Assembly: GCA_963819845.1 (NCBI GenBank)
Contig: CAWFXQ010000013.1
Span: 372,001 to 436,000 of the forward strand
Source: DATAGF01 sp963819845
GTDB taxonomy: Bacteria; Actinomycetota; Thermoleophilia; Miltoncostaeales; Miltoncostaeaceae
Direction: 5' to 3'
Length of the DNA stretch: 64,000 nt
Part shown: piece by piece, positions 43,761 to 51,969 of the stretch
How the letters are laid out: each line of letters opens with the position of its first letter
Numbering within the stretch: position 1 is the stretch's first letter
Notes under the pieces: generated by a model
What the model saw: the letters and a program-made list of their open reading frames with translations, nothing else
Database searches by the model: none
Told to the model about the DNA's origin: nothing
Made by a program: the position numbers and the translations under genes

Positions 43761-44434
43761 AAGAGGCCGAGCTGCTCGGCCGGGGGCTCGGCGGCCGCGC
43801 CCACCGCCGTCACCGCCGGCTCGGGCACCTCGGGCGCGGCCGGCCCGGGCCCTGCGGCCAGGAGCTCGGGGATGCGGGCGAAGTCGGCCTCGAGGGTGGT
43901 GAGCATCGCGCGCGTGTAGAGGGCCGCCGCCGGGTGGAAGAGCGGGTAGAGCAGCACCGGCTCCCCCGCGATCACCAGCGGCAGCTCGTGGCCGTGGACG
44001 CGGGAGATGCCGTCGGGCCGCCCCGAGAGCAGCTTGGTCGCGAAGTTGCCCAGGGTGCAGACCAGCGCCGGCCGGATGAGCGAGATCTGCCGGAACAGGT
44101 GCGGTTCGCACGACGAGATCTCGGCGGGCAGCGGGTCGCGGTTGCCGGGCGGGCGGCACTTGAGGACGTTGGCGATGAACACGTCGTCGCGCGACAGGCC
44201 GATGCCCTCGATCAAGGTCGTGAGGAGCTGGCCCGCCTGTCCGACGAACGGGATCCCCTGGCGGTCCTCGTGGTAGCCGGGGGCCTCGCCGACGAACATC
44301 ACGTCGGCGTCGGGGTCGCCGCTCCCGACGACGACCTGGGTGCGGCCCTCGCTGAGGGGGCAGCGGACGCAGGTCGACACCTCGTCGCGGTGGTAGCCCT
44401 CGAGCTCGGCGAGCCGGGCGTCGCGGTCCGACAT
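43757..44434 (-). CDS. Uracil-DNA glycosylase, family 4 (4Fe-4S)
   Basis: 225 residues. Removes uracil from DNA. Four Cys for the 4Fe-4S cluster are at 22, 25, 93 and 109 (STCVRCPLSEGR, NVLKCRPPGNRDP, SSCEP). The active-site motif GEAPG-YHEDRQGIPFVGQAGQLL and the later LFHPAAALY His motif match family 4. The Pro/Ala-rich C-terminal tail ends in QLGLF, a likely sliding-clamp-binding peptide (QxxLF type), which would bring the enzyme to replication forks. ATG 44434 is clear. First in the tsaE operon. Confidence 0.93.
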   Translation of the reverse strand: MSDRDARLAELEGYHRDEVSTCVRCPLSEGRTQVVVGSGDPDADVMFVGEAPGYHEDRQGIPFVGQAGQLLTTLIEGIGLSRDDVFIANVLKCRPPGNRDPLPAEISSCEPHLFRQISLIRPALVCTLGNFATKLLSGRPDGISRVHGHELPLVIAGEPVLLYPLFHPAAALYTRAMLTTLEADFARIPELLAAGPGPAAPEVPEPAVTAVGAAAEPPAEQLGLF

Positions 44435-44575
44435 CGTGTCGCAGGGTAGCCCACGGGTCGGCCGGAATGACCGCTGGCGCGGGGACAGCGGCGCCGGTAA
44501 CCTCCAGGGACCCTGAGCGTCGCGCCCGGCATCCCGACACCCGGGAGTTGGAGCAAGGCGCCGGAGGAGGATCCC

Positions 44576-45487
44576 GTGAACATCGTCCGCACGGTCGCGG
44601 AGCTGCGCTCGGCCCTCGCCGCCCTGCGCGCCGACGGGCGCCGCATCGCCCTCGTCCCCACGATGGGGGCGCTCCACGCAGGGCACCTGTCGCTGCTCGA
44701 CCTGGCCGCCCGCGACGGCCACGCGGTCGTCATGAGCCTGTTCGTCAACCCGGCTCAGTTCGGCCTGGCCGAGGACCTGTCGCGCTACCCGCGCGACGAG
44801 GCCCGCGACCTCGCGCTCGCGGGCGCGCGCGGCGTCGCGCTCGTCTTCGCGCCCGGCGCCGAGGAGGTCTACCCGCCCGACTTCGCCACGACCGTCGCCG
44901 TCGGGGGGCCGGGCACCGGGCTCGAGGGCTCGGCGCGGCCGGGGCACTTCGACGGAGTCGCGACCGTCGTCGCCAAGCTCCTGCTCGCGGTGCGGCCCGA
45001 CCGCGCCGTGTTCGGGCGCAAGGACGCGCAGCAGGTCGCGGTCGTGCGCCGGATGATGCGCGACCTCCACCTCGACGACGTCGAGCTCGTCGTGGGCCCG
45101 ATCGTGCGCGAGGCGGACGGCCTGGCGATGAGCAGCCGCAACGCCTACCTCGGCCCGGAGGACCGCGCCGCGGCCGCCGCCCTGAGCCGCGGGCTGCGGG
45201 CCGCCGCCGACCTCGCCGCCGGCGGCGAGCGCGACGCGGCCGTCGTGGCCGCCGCCGCCCGGGCCGTGATCGAGGCCGAGCCCCGCTGCGCGCTCGAGTA
45301 CGCCGCCGTGGTCGACGCACAGAGCTTCGCGCCGGCCGCCACCCTCCGGCCCGGCGCCCTGCTGGCCGTCGCGGCCCGCGTGGGCCCGGCGCGCCTGATC
45401 GACAACACCCCGCTCCCCGCCCCCACCCGGAGGGACGACGTGCCATCCGCAAGCGCCGCCATCCCCGCCGCGGCGGGCCGGTCATGA
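44576..45487 (+). CDS. panC: Pantothenate synthetase
   Basis: 303 residues. Condenses pantoate and beta-alanine using ATP. Nucleotidyltransferase motif PTMGALHAGHLSL at ~28-40, FVNPAQFG, VFGRKDAQQ and MSSRNAYL are all conserved, with the usual dimer-forming C-terminal domain VVDAQSFAPAATL. The GTG at 44576 has a strong GGAGGAGGA site. It overlaps panB by four bases (ATGA). The ~15-residue C-terminal extension (SASAAIPAAAGRS) is slightly longer than usual. No aspartate decarboxylase gene is in the window. Confidence 0.95.
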   Translation: MNIVRTVAELRSALAALRADGRRIALVPTMGALHAGHLSLLDLAARDGHAVVMSLFVNPAQFGLAEDLSRYPRDEARDLALAGARGVALVFAPGAEEVYPPDFATTVAVGGPGTGLEGSARPGHFDGVATVVAKLLLAVRPDRAVFGRKDAQQVAVVRRMMRDLHLDDVELVVGPIVREADGLAMSSRNAYLGPEDRAAAAALSRGLRAAADLAAGGERDAAVVAAAARAVIEAEPRCALEYAAVVDAQSFAPAATLRPGALLAVAARVGPARLIDNTPLPAPTRRDDVPSASAAIPAAAGRS

Positions 45488-46263
45488 CCCGCCCCCTCAC
45501 CGCCGCCGAGCTGCGCGCCCGCAAGGGCGGGCGCCGGCTCGCGATGCTGACCGTCTACGACTACCCCACGGCCCTGGCCCTGGACGGGGCCGGGCTCGAC
45601 CTGCTGCTGGTCGGCGACAGCCTGGGCGAGGTCGAGCTCGGCTTCGACACCACCCGCGCCGTGAGCCTCGCGATGATGGAGCACCACGTGCGGGCCGTGC
45701 GGAACGGCGTCGCGCACACGCACGTCGTCGGCGACCTGCCGGCCGGCACCTACCGCACGCCGGCGGAGGCGGTCGTGACGGCCCGGGCTCTGGTCGCCGC
45801 GGGCGCCGACTCCGTGAAGCTGGAGGGCGGCCTGATCGCGCAGGTGCGCGCGATCCTCGACGCCGGCATCCCCGCCATGGGGCACGTCGGCCTGCTGCCC
45901 CAGACGGCCGTGTCCTACCGGCGCCAGGGCACCACGCCGGACGAGGCGGACCGCATCGCCGCCGAGGCCCGCGCCCTCGACGAGGCCGGCTGCTACGCCG
46001 TCGTTATCGAGGCCGTCCCGGCCGAGCTGGCGGCGCGCATCACCGCCGAGCTGGTGTGCCCGACCATCGGCATCGCCGCCGGGCCCGACTGCGACGGCCA
46101 GGTGCTCGTCTCGACCGACCTGATCGGGCAGGTGCCGAACCCGCCCCGCTTCGTGAAGCCGAAGGCCGACGTGTTCGGTGCCGTCGAGCGCGCGGCGCGG
46201 GAGTTCGCCGACGAGGTCCGGGGGGCGGAGGCCGAGCGGGAGGGCGTGGCCCGGTCGGCCTGA
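45484..46263 (+). CDS. panB: 3-methyl-2-oxobutanoate hydroxymethyltransferase
   Basis: 259 residues. Makes ketopantoate from ketoisovalerate and methylene-tetrahydrofolate, the first committed step to pantothenate. MLTVYDYPTALALD, LLVGDSLGEVELG with the Mg-binding Asp, VKLEGG and GHVGLLPQ, and the catalytic Glu in VVIEAVPAEL are as expected. The upstream AGG pattern and ATGA overlap couple it to panC. Stop shares a base with the PPOX gene. Confidence 0.95.
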   Translation: MTRPLTAAELRARKGGRRLAMLTVYDYPTALALDGAGLDLLLVGDSLGEVELGFDTTRAVSLAMMEHHVRAVRNGVAHTHVVGDLPAGTYRTPAEAVVTARALVAAGADSVKLEGGLIAQVRAILDAGIPAMGHVGLLPQTAVSYRRQGTTPDEADRIAAEARALDEAGCYAVVIEAVPAELAARITAELVCPTIGIAAGPDCDGQVLVSTDLIGQVPNPPRFVKPKADVFGAVERAAREFADEVRGAEAEREGVARSA

Positions 46264-46691
46264 TGGGCCGGCCCATGAAGGTCGGCGAGCGGCGTCGCTT
46301 CATGCTGGCGGGCACCCGCACCGGCATGCTCGCGACGGTCCGCCGGGACGGGTCCCCGCACGTCGCGCCGGTGTGGTTCGTGCTCGACGGGGACGACGTC
46401 GTCTTCATGACCGGCGCCGCTTCGCTGAAGGGCCGCAACCTGCGCCGCGACCCGCGGGCGTCGCTGGCGGTCGACGACCCCGCTCCGCCGTTCTCCTACG
46501 TGCGGGTGGACGGCGACGTCGAGCTGAGCGCTGACGTTGACGCCATGCTGCCCTGGTCGATCCGCATCGCGGGCCGCTACATGGGCCCCGGCGCGGCGGA
46601 GCGCTACGGGGAGCGCAACGCGGCGCCCGGGGAGCTGCTGGTGCGCCTCCGGCCCCGGAGGATCGTCTCGGAGGCCGGCGTGGCCGACTGA
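46263..46691 (+). CDS. PPOX-class (pyridoxamine-phosphate oxidase fold) protein, possibly F420-dependent
   Basis: 142 residues with a split-barrel fold: FMLAGTRTGMLATVRRDGSPHVAPVWFVLDGDDVVFMTG then SLKGRNLRRDPRASLAVDD, the motif of the PPOX family where phosphate groups of the flavin or F420 bind. Actinobacterial relatives use F420 or act as heme/flavin-binding proteins. The ATG at 46263 shares a base with panB's stop, so it is in the pan operon, without an obvious functional link. It converges on fumC with an 18-base gap. Cofactor not decided. Confidence 0.82.
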   Translation: MGRPMKVGERRRFMLAGTRTGMLATVRRDGSPHVAPVWFVLDGDDVVFMTGAASLKGRNLRRDPRASLAVDDPAPPFSYVRVDGDVELSADVDAMLPWSIRIAGRYMGPGAAERYGERNAAPGELLVRLRPRRIVSEAGVAD

Positions 46692-46709
46692 GGGGCCGCG
46701 GCGGCGGCG

Positions 46710-48038
46710 CTACGTCGCCGAGGGGTCCAGGTCGTGGGGCCGGGCGATCCGGCCGAGGTCGAGCGCCTCGATCAGGACCTCCTCCTCCACCCCGTGCTCC
46801 CGCGCGACCTCGCGCAGCGGGCGGCCCGAGGCGGTGGCGTCTTTGACGATGGCGGTCGCCCGGTCGTAGCCGATGTGCGGGTTGAGCGCCGTGGCCATGG
46901 CCAGGGTGTTCTCCCCGTGGCGGGTCGCCCCCTCGTGGTTCGCCTCGATGCCGGAGACGCACCGGTCGGCGAAGAGCGTCGAGGCCGTGGTGAGCAGGTG
47001 GATCGACCCGAGCAGGTTGCGCGCCATCAGCGGGATGCGCACGTTCAGCTCGAAGTTGCCCTGGGTGCCGGCCACGGTGATGGCGGCGTCGTTGCCGATC
47101 ACCTGGGCGGCGACCTGGATCACGACCTCGGGGATGACCGGGTTGACCTTGCCGGGCATGATCGAGGAGCCCTTCTGCAGCTCGGGCAGGTAGATCTCGC
47201 CCAGGCCGCAGCGCGGGCCGCTGCCCATCCACGCGATGTCGTTCGCGATCTTCGTCAGCGACACCGCGAGGGTCTTGAGGGCCCCGGAGGCCTCGACGAG
47301 GCCGTCCCGGGCGCCCTGCGCCTCGAAGGGGTCGGCCGGCGCGCCGATGGGCAGGCCGGTGTCGGCCGTGAGGCGCTCGCGCACGCGCTCTGCGAACTCG
47401 CGGTGGGTGTTGAGGCCGGTGCCGGTGGCCGTGCCGCCGAGGGGGATCTGGCCCAGCCGCGGCAGGGTGTCCGCGATTCGCTCGCGGCCGAGCCGCACCT
47501 GCGCGGCGTAGCCGCCGAACTCCTGCCCCAGTGTCACGGGCACGGCGTCCATCAGGTGCGTGCGGCCGGCCTTGGCGACGCCCGCGAACTCCTCCGCCTT
47601 GGCCGACAGGGCGGCCTCGAGGCGCTCGAGCGCCGGGGTCAGGCGGCGCGAGATCTCCTCGACGGCTGCGAGGTGGACCGCGGAGGGGAAGACGTCGTTG
47701 GAGCTCTGGCCCATGTTGACGTGGTCGTTGGCGTGGGCGTCGTCGCCGGCGAGCGTCGCGATGACCTCGTTGGCGTTCATGTTCGACGAGGTCCCCGATC
47801 CGGTCTGGAAGACGTTGACCGGGAACTGGTCGTCGTGGTCCCCGGCCGCGACCGCGTCGGCCGCGGCGCCGATCCGCTGTGCCACGTCCGCGTCGAGCAG
47901 GCCGAGCTCGGCGTTGACCCGCGCCGCGGCGCCCTTGATCCGGCCCAGCCAGCGCACCACGGGCAGCGGCACGCGCTCTCCGGACACCGGGAAGTTCTCC
48001 ACCGCCTTGCGGGTCTCCCCGCCCCAGAGCTCCGCCAC
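46710..48038 (-). CDS. fumC: Fumarate hydratase, class II
   Basis: 442 residues, iron-free homotetrameric fumarase interconverting fumarate and malate. Conserved regions are VFQTGSGTSSNMNANEV, GRTHLMDAVPVTLGQEFGGY and the superfamily signature GSSIMPGKVNP, with the C-terminal HEGATRHGENTLAMATALNPHIGYDRATAIV. The C-terminal ~20 residues (DLGRIARPHDLDPSAT) are slightly acidic and usual. GTG 48038 follows GAGGGGGCC. It is the last gene of the minus-strand run; upstream is a truncated PPOX gene. Confidence 0.94.
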   Translation of the reverse strand: MAELWGGETRKAVENFPVSGERVPLPVVRWLGRIKGAAARVNAELGLLDADVAQRIGAAADAVAAGDHDDQFPVNVFQTGSGTSSNMNANEVIATLAGDDAHANDHVNMGQSSNDVFPSAVHLAAVEEISRRLTPALERLEAALSAKAEEFAGVAKAGRTHLMDAVPVTLGQEFGGYAAQVRLGRERIADTLPRLGQIPLGGTATGTGLNTHREFAERVRERLTADTGLPIGAPADPFEAQGARDGLVEASGALKTLAVSLTKIANDIAWMGSGPRCGLGEIYLPELQKGSSIMPGKVNPVIPEVVIQVAAQVIGNDAAITVAGTQGNFELNVRIPLMARNLLGSIHLLTTASTLFADRCVSGIEANHEGATRHGENTLAMATALNPHIGYDRATAIVKDATASGRPLREVAREHGVEEEVLIEALDLGRIARPHDLDPSAT

Positions 48039-48088
48039 CAGGCCCCCTCGATCGGATCGGTACCGACCCCGAAGCCTACAAGCGCGGT

Positions 48089-48102
48089 GCGGGGCGCCCC
48101 GC
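48089..48102. terminator. 14-base palindrome between truncated PPOX gene and fumC
   Basis: GCGGGGCGCCCCGC is a perfect palindrome 3 bases beyond the truncated gene's stop. No loop-forming spacer and no T-tract, so a weak terminator or a chance GC palindrome. Confidence 0.3.
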
Positions 48103-48105
48103 CCC

Positions 48106-48360
48106 TCAGACCCGGATGACCGTCACTCCCCGAGACGCCCGCGATCGGGCCGAAGTCCGCGAGATCGCGATGCGGGCGTCGCGGCGCAGGTTGCGGGCCT
48201 TGACGCTGCGCTCCCCGGTGAAGAGCGCGAGCCGGTCGCCCTCCAGTGTGATCCAGACCGGCGTGACCTGCGGCGCGCCGTCGGGCATCAGCGTGCCGAT
48301 GTGCGCCATGTTCCGCGCGCCGAGGAGCGCCCGGACCTCGGGCCCCAGCTCCGCGGTCAC
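48106..48360 (-). pseudogene. 3'-truncated PPOX-class gene
   Basis: Encodes 84 residues where the family has ~130-140. The first ~62 residues are good PPOX sequence (LLGARNMAHIGTLMPDGAPQVTPVWITLEGDRLALFTGERSVKARNLRRDARIAIS). Then the frame reads an Arg/Ser-rich RTSARSRASRGVTVIRV and stops. Unlike the other frameshifted genes here, no other frame nearby continues the domain, so the 3' half appears to have been deleted rather than shifted. GTG 48360 overlaps the M20 peptidase stop by GTGA, so it was once a normal operon member. It is similar in type to the intact PPOX gene at 46263. Confidence 0.65.
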
Positions 48361-49685
48361 GGGCCGACCCCCGCGAGGGCCCGCAAGATCTCCATGCCCG
48401 CGCGGGTGCCGAGCTCGAGGTGCTCCACCCGGAGGTGCTCGTCCGGGGCGTGGATGGCGTCGTCGGGCAGGCCGAAGCCGGTGAGGATCGTGGGAATACC
48501 CTTCGCGGCGAGCACCGCGACCACCGGGAGGGTGCCGCCCAGGCGCACCGGGACGGGGCGCCAGCCGGTGGCGGCCTCCATGCCGTCGGCGGCGGCGACC
48601 AGGACCGGGTGGGTCGCGTCGAGGACCGCCGGCAGGGCGCGGCCGAGGTCCTCGACCGTCAACTCGGAGCCGGCCGGGGCGGCGGAGCGGAGCAGGTCGT
48701 CGAGGGCCTCCCCCACCCCCTCGGCGTCCTGGCCGCCGGCCAGGCGCAGCGACAGGGTCGCGAAGGCCTCGGCGGGGACGATGGTCTTCACGGCCCACTG
48801 CTCGCCGCACGAGAGCCCGTGGACGTCGAGCGACGGCGAGGCGACGGTGCGCATGTAGAAGCCGTCCGCGGCGCCGGGGTCGGCGGGCCGCAGCCCCGCG
48901 GCGGCGAGGGCCTCGGCTCCGGGCGGGAGCCCCTCCCAGGCGGCGACCTCGGCCTCGCCGGCCGGAGCCACGCCGGCGTAGAGCGCCTGCGGCAACCGCC
49001 CGTCGCGCGGCGCCACGGCAGCCAGCACCTGCAGCAGTGCGTGGGCCGCGTTGAGGGCCGCGCCCCCGTAGAGCCCCGAATGGGCATCGGTGTCGGCCGT
49101 GCGCACCCTCACGCGGCGGTAGAGCATCCCGCGGACGCCGGTGCAGATCATCGGGCGCCCCGGCCCGATCATCGGGCTGTCGAAGATCAGCGTCGCCAGG
49201 GCCGGCTCGGCGTCGGCGGAGAAGTGGTCGAGCGCCGACGTCCCGCCGCTCTCCTCCTCCCCCTCGACGACGAAGCCCACCCGCACCGGCAGCTCGCCGG
49301 CCGCCGCCAGCCGCTGGACGGCGGCGACGAGCATGAACAGGTTGCCCTTGTCGTCGCTCGCGCCGCGGGCGTAGAGGTTGCCGTCGCGGATCACCGGCTC
49401 GAAGGGCGGGCTGGACCAGAGCTCGGCGGGCCCCGGGGGCTGGACGTCGTAGTGGCCGTAGACCACGACCCGGGGCGCGTCGGGGGCGCCCGAGCTCGCC
49501 GGCACCTCCCCGAGCACGAGGGGGTGGCGCGGCGTGGCCACCACCTCCGCCGCTCCGCCGGCCCTCCGGACCTCCTCCGCGACCAGCGACGCCGCCCGCT
49601 CCATGTCCGGCGCGTGCGCGGGCACCGCGCTGACGCTCGGCACCCGCAGCAGCGCCTCGAGCCGGGCCATCTCGTCGGGGGTCAC
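48357..49685 (-). CDS. M20-family metallopeptidase (dipeptidase type)
   Basis: 442 residues. Di-zinc peptidase. Motifs: VVYGHYDVQPPGPAELW with the first zinc His and Asp, GASDDKGNLFM, EGEEESGG with the bridging and catalytic Glu, the lid domain with DAHSGLYGG, and GFGLPDDAIHAPDEHLRVEHL with the last His. The DVQPP and SDDKG form indicates cytosolic dipeptidase or carnosinase-like enzymes (PepV/CNDP type). GTG 49685 start. It overlaps the truncated PPOX gene by GTGA. Confidence 0.9.
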   Translation of the reverse strand: MTPDEMARLEALLRVPSVSAVPAHAPDMERAASLVAEEVRRAGGAAEVVATPRHPLVLGEVPASSGAPDAPRVVVYGHYDVQPPGPAELWSSPPFEPVIRDGNLYARGASDDKGNLFMLVAAVQRLAAAGELPVRVGFVVEGEEESGGTSALDHFSADAEPALATLIFDSPMIGPGRPMICTGVRGMLYRRVRVRTADTDAHSGLYGGAALNAAHALLQVLAAVAPRDGRLPQALYAGVAPAGEAEVAAWEGLPPGAEALAAAGLRPADPGAADGFYMRTVASPSLDVHGLSCGEQWAVKTIVPAEAFATLSLRLAGGQDAEGVGEALDDLLRSAAPAGSELTVEDLGRALPAVLDATHPVLVAAADGMEAATGWRPVPVRLGGTLPVVAVLAAKGIPTILTGFGLPDDAIHAPDEHLRVEHLELGTRAGMEILRALAGVGP

Positions 49686-49698
49686 GGCGGCGAGTGTG

Positions 49699-50436
49699 TC
49701 ACGGGGCGGGCTTGCTCGGCGCGCCTCCCAGCAGGTCCTTGAGCCGGTTCATCCGCGCCTCGTACATCGGACCGAAGCGCTCCTCGGAGCGCGCCATCTT
49801 GGCCGGCCGCTTCGCGTAGACCAGCCGCGCCCACGGTGACTTGGGCTTCGCGAGGCGCACCGCGCCGACCAGGGCGACGCCGGGCACGAAGATGCCGACC
49901 AGCCCGGTCACGATCTTCCCCTTCACCATGCACACGGCGGCGAGCAGGGCGTTCACGGCGAGGGTGGAGGCCAGCCCCAGCCGGGAGCTGTCCCGGGCGT
50001 CCTCGAGCTCGAGCGGCGCGGTGCCGATCACGAGGAGGCCCCCGACCATCAGGGCGATGAGCACGGCGTCGACCGAGGCGCGGCCCTGGTCGGCCCAGTA
50101 GACGTCCTTCATGTAGAGCGAGAGGGCGAACTCGTCGAGCATCAGGCCCGCGCCGATGCCGAATCCGATCGCGAGGAGCTCGAACCAGGGCGAATCGGGC
50201 TGGAAGCGGAACTCGAGGAACCCGGCGACGAGCGTGATCCCGATGCCGTACACCAGGTGGTGCACGTGCAGCCCGCCGATGCTCACGTCCCGCAGGACCC
50301 CCTCCTTGTCGGAGCGGATGCGGCGGGTGATGCCGCGCACGATCAGGAACGTGATCAGGAGCGAGAGCAGCAGCCAGAAGGCGCCCGACTTGCTGCCGTC
50401 GACCAGCTCGCGCTCGTACCAGTCCCGGATGGCCAC
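49699..50436 (-). CDS. Multispanning membrane protein with G-G-x-H-x-H-H motif, copy A
   Basis: 245 residues with about six membrane segments. Opens with a cytosolic stretch IRDWYERELVDGSKSGAF, then helix one, TRRIRSDKEG, and the motif IGGLHVHHLVYGIGITL, where three His lie at a helix entry; LMLDEFALSLYMKDVYWADQGR is a conserved acidic loop, and the C-terminus ends AKPKSPWARLVYAKRPAKMARSEERFGP. I know no characterised family. It is homologous over its whole length to the gene at 60822. The His cluster with the acidic loop could be a metal site. GTG 50436 lies 3 bases after the methyltransferase stop, so it is in that operon. Confidence 0.7.
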   Translation of the reverse strand: MAIRDWYERELVDGSKSGAFWLLLSLLITFLIVRGITRRIRSDKEGVLRDVSIGGLHVHHLVYGIGITLVAGFLEFRFQPDSPWFELLAIGFGIGAGLMLDEFALSLYMKDVYWADQGRASVDAVLIALMVGGLLVIGTAPLELEDARDSSRLGLASTLAVNALLAAVCMVKGKIVTGLVGIFVPGVALVGAVRLAKPKSPWARLVYAKRPAKMARSEERFGPMYEARMNRLKDLLGGAPSKPAP

Positions 50437-50439
50437 CCC

Positions 50440-51067
50440 TCAGCCCTCCTCCGCCGGCGCGACCGCCACGCCCGTCACGACGGGGCGCGCGGGCGGCGGG
50501 ACGGGCACGTCGTCGACGCGGCGCAGCCCGGTCACCGCGAAGCCCGCGTCGCGGATGGCGGCCAGGGTGTCCCGGTTCGGATGGCACCCGGCCGCCAGCC
50601 GGCGCCAGACGGGCGCGGCGCGGTCCTGCCACCGGGCCGCCCGGCCCGAGGCCCGGACGTGCTCCAGGAACAGCAGCCGGCCGCCCGGCCGCAGCGCGCG
50701 GCGGGCCTCGGCGAGGGCCCGCGCGGGGTCGTTGAACCGAGCACAGCACGAACGTCGAGACGATGGCGTCCACGCTGGCGTCGGCCGCCGGGAGCTCCTC
50801 GGCCGGGGCGTCGCTCAGCTCGACCGGGAAGGCCACCTCGGCCAGGCGGGGGCCCATGCGCCGCCGCATCGCGGCGTCGGGCTCGGTCAGCAGGAGCCGG
50901 CGGAGCGGCGGGTAGTGGGGCAGGTTCGCGCCCGTGCCGCCGCCGATCTCCAGCACCGTGCCGGCCGCCTCGCGCAGGAGCTCCCGCCGGCGCGCGCCCA
51001 GGGCCCCCCCCTCCGCCCGGCGCCCGAGCAGGTCGTGGAGGGCGGCGGCGACGCGATGCTCGCGCAT
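50440..51067 (-). CDS. Class I SAM-dependent methyltransferase (single-base frameshift)
   Basis: About 208 residues after correction. SAM motif I is VLEIGGGTGANL, motif II LTEPDAAMRRRM, and motif III region DAIVSTFVLCSV. The frame is then lost: the minus strand reads TCGGTTCAACGAC where TCGGTCAACGAC gives VNDPARALAEARRALRPGGRLLFLEHVRAS, the classic motif IV/V block of UbiE/COQ5-like enzymes. The extra A on the plus strand at 50735-50736 sits in GTTGAC (read GTTGAAC). Length is 3n+1. ATG 51067 shares a base with the EamA gene's stop. Substrate unknown. Confidence 0.83.
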
Positions 51068-51963
51068 CAGGCCGGGGCGGGGGCGGGCGCCGGCTCCGGC
51101 TCGAGGGTGGGCTGCGACGCCCCCTGCGACCGCGCGAGCGAGAAGGTGGCGGCGATCATCGCGACGGCCGCGACCGCGATCAGCGCCCACTCGAGGCCCC
51201 CGGCCTGCAGCTCCTCCTCCAGGACGGTCATCCCGACGATCACGGCGGTCACCGGCTCGACCACGGCGATGGCCGGCAGGGATTGCGACAGCGATCCCGC
51301 CTGGAAGGCGGACTGCTGGAGATAGGTGCCGAGCGAGATCGCGACGATCAGGGCGTACAGCTCCCAGCTGCTGATCACGTCGACGAACCCGTCGTCCAGG
51401 TAGCTCAGGACCGACTTGGTCAGCGCGGCCGCCACGCCGTAGAGGATGCCGGTGGCGGTCCCCAGCAGGACGGCCCGCCGGGCGCCCTTGCCGCTGCGCG
51501 ACGCCACGAGGACGCAGGCCGCGACGAGCGGCACGATCACGGCGGCGGCGATCAGCCACACCCCGGCATCCGCCGAGTCAACTCCCGCCGTCGGGTTGCC
51601 GGCGACGAGGAAGACCGCCAGGCCCGCGGTGAGCGCGAGCGCCCAGAGGCCATCGGAGCGCCGCAGGCGCCGCTTCGCCCACCACGCCCCCAGCGGCAGG
51701 GCGAAGAGCAGCGACGTGGCCAGCAGCGGCTGCACCAGCACCAGCGACCCGAACGCCAGCGCGATCGCCTGGGCGACGTATCCGAGCCCGTCCGCGGCGG
51801 TCCCGATCAGCCACACCGGCCGCCGGATGAGGCGCGTGATCAGCCCGATGCCGAGCGCGTCCTCGTCGGGCACCTCGGCGGCCTCGCGCTGCTGCATCAC
51901 GAAGCCGATCGCGAACAGCAGCGCCGCGACGAGGGAGACGATGATCGCGATGGCGGTGTTCAC
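51067..51963 (-). CDS. DMT/EamA-family membrane transporter
   Basis: 298 residues and ten membrane helices, beginning TAIAIIVSLVAALLFAIGFVMQQREAAEVP. It has the two-repeat EamA architecture (each repeat five helices), and LVQPLLATSLLFALPLGAWW and AVVEPVTAVIVGMTVLEEEL are the conserved halves. The Q-Q-R start and the VLVQP motif resemble the NIPA/magnesium-like subgroup, though most EamA proteins export small metabolites. Ala/Pro-rich C-terminal tail. Start GTG 51963. It shares a base with the methyltransferase (TGATG). Confidence 0.8.
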   Translation of the reverse strand: MNTAIAIIVSLVAALLFAIGFVMQQREAAEVPDEDALGIGLITRLIRRPVWLIGTAADGLGYVAQAIALAFGSLVLVQPLLATSLLFALPLGAWWAKRRLRRSDGLWALALTAGLAVFLVAGNPTAGVDSADAGVWLIAAAVIVPLVAACVLVASRSGKGARRAVLLGTATGILYGVAAALTKSVLSYLDDGFVDVISSWELYALIVAISLGTYLQQSAFQAGSLSQSLPAIAVVEPVTAVIVGMTVLEEELQAGGLEWALIAVAAVAMIAATFSLARSQGASQPTLEPEPAPAPAPA

Positions 51964-51969
51964 GCCCGC

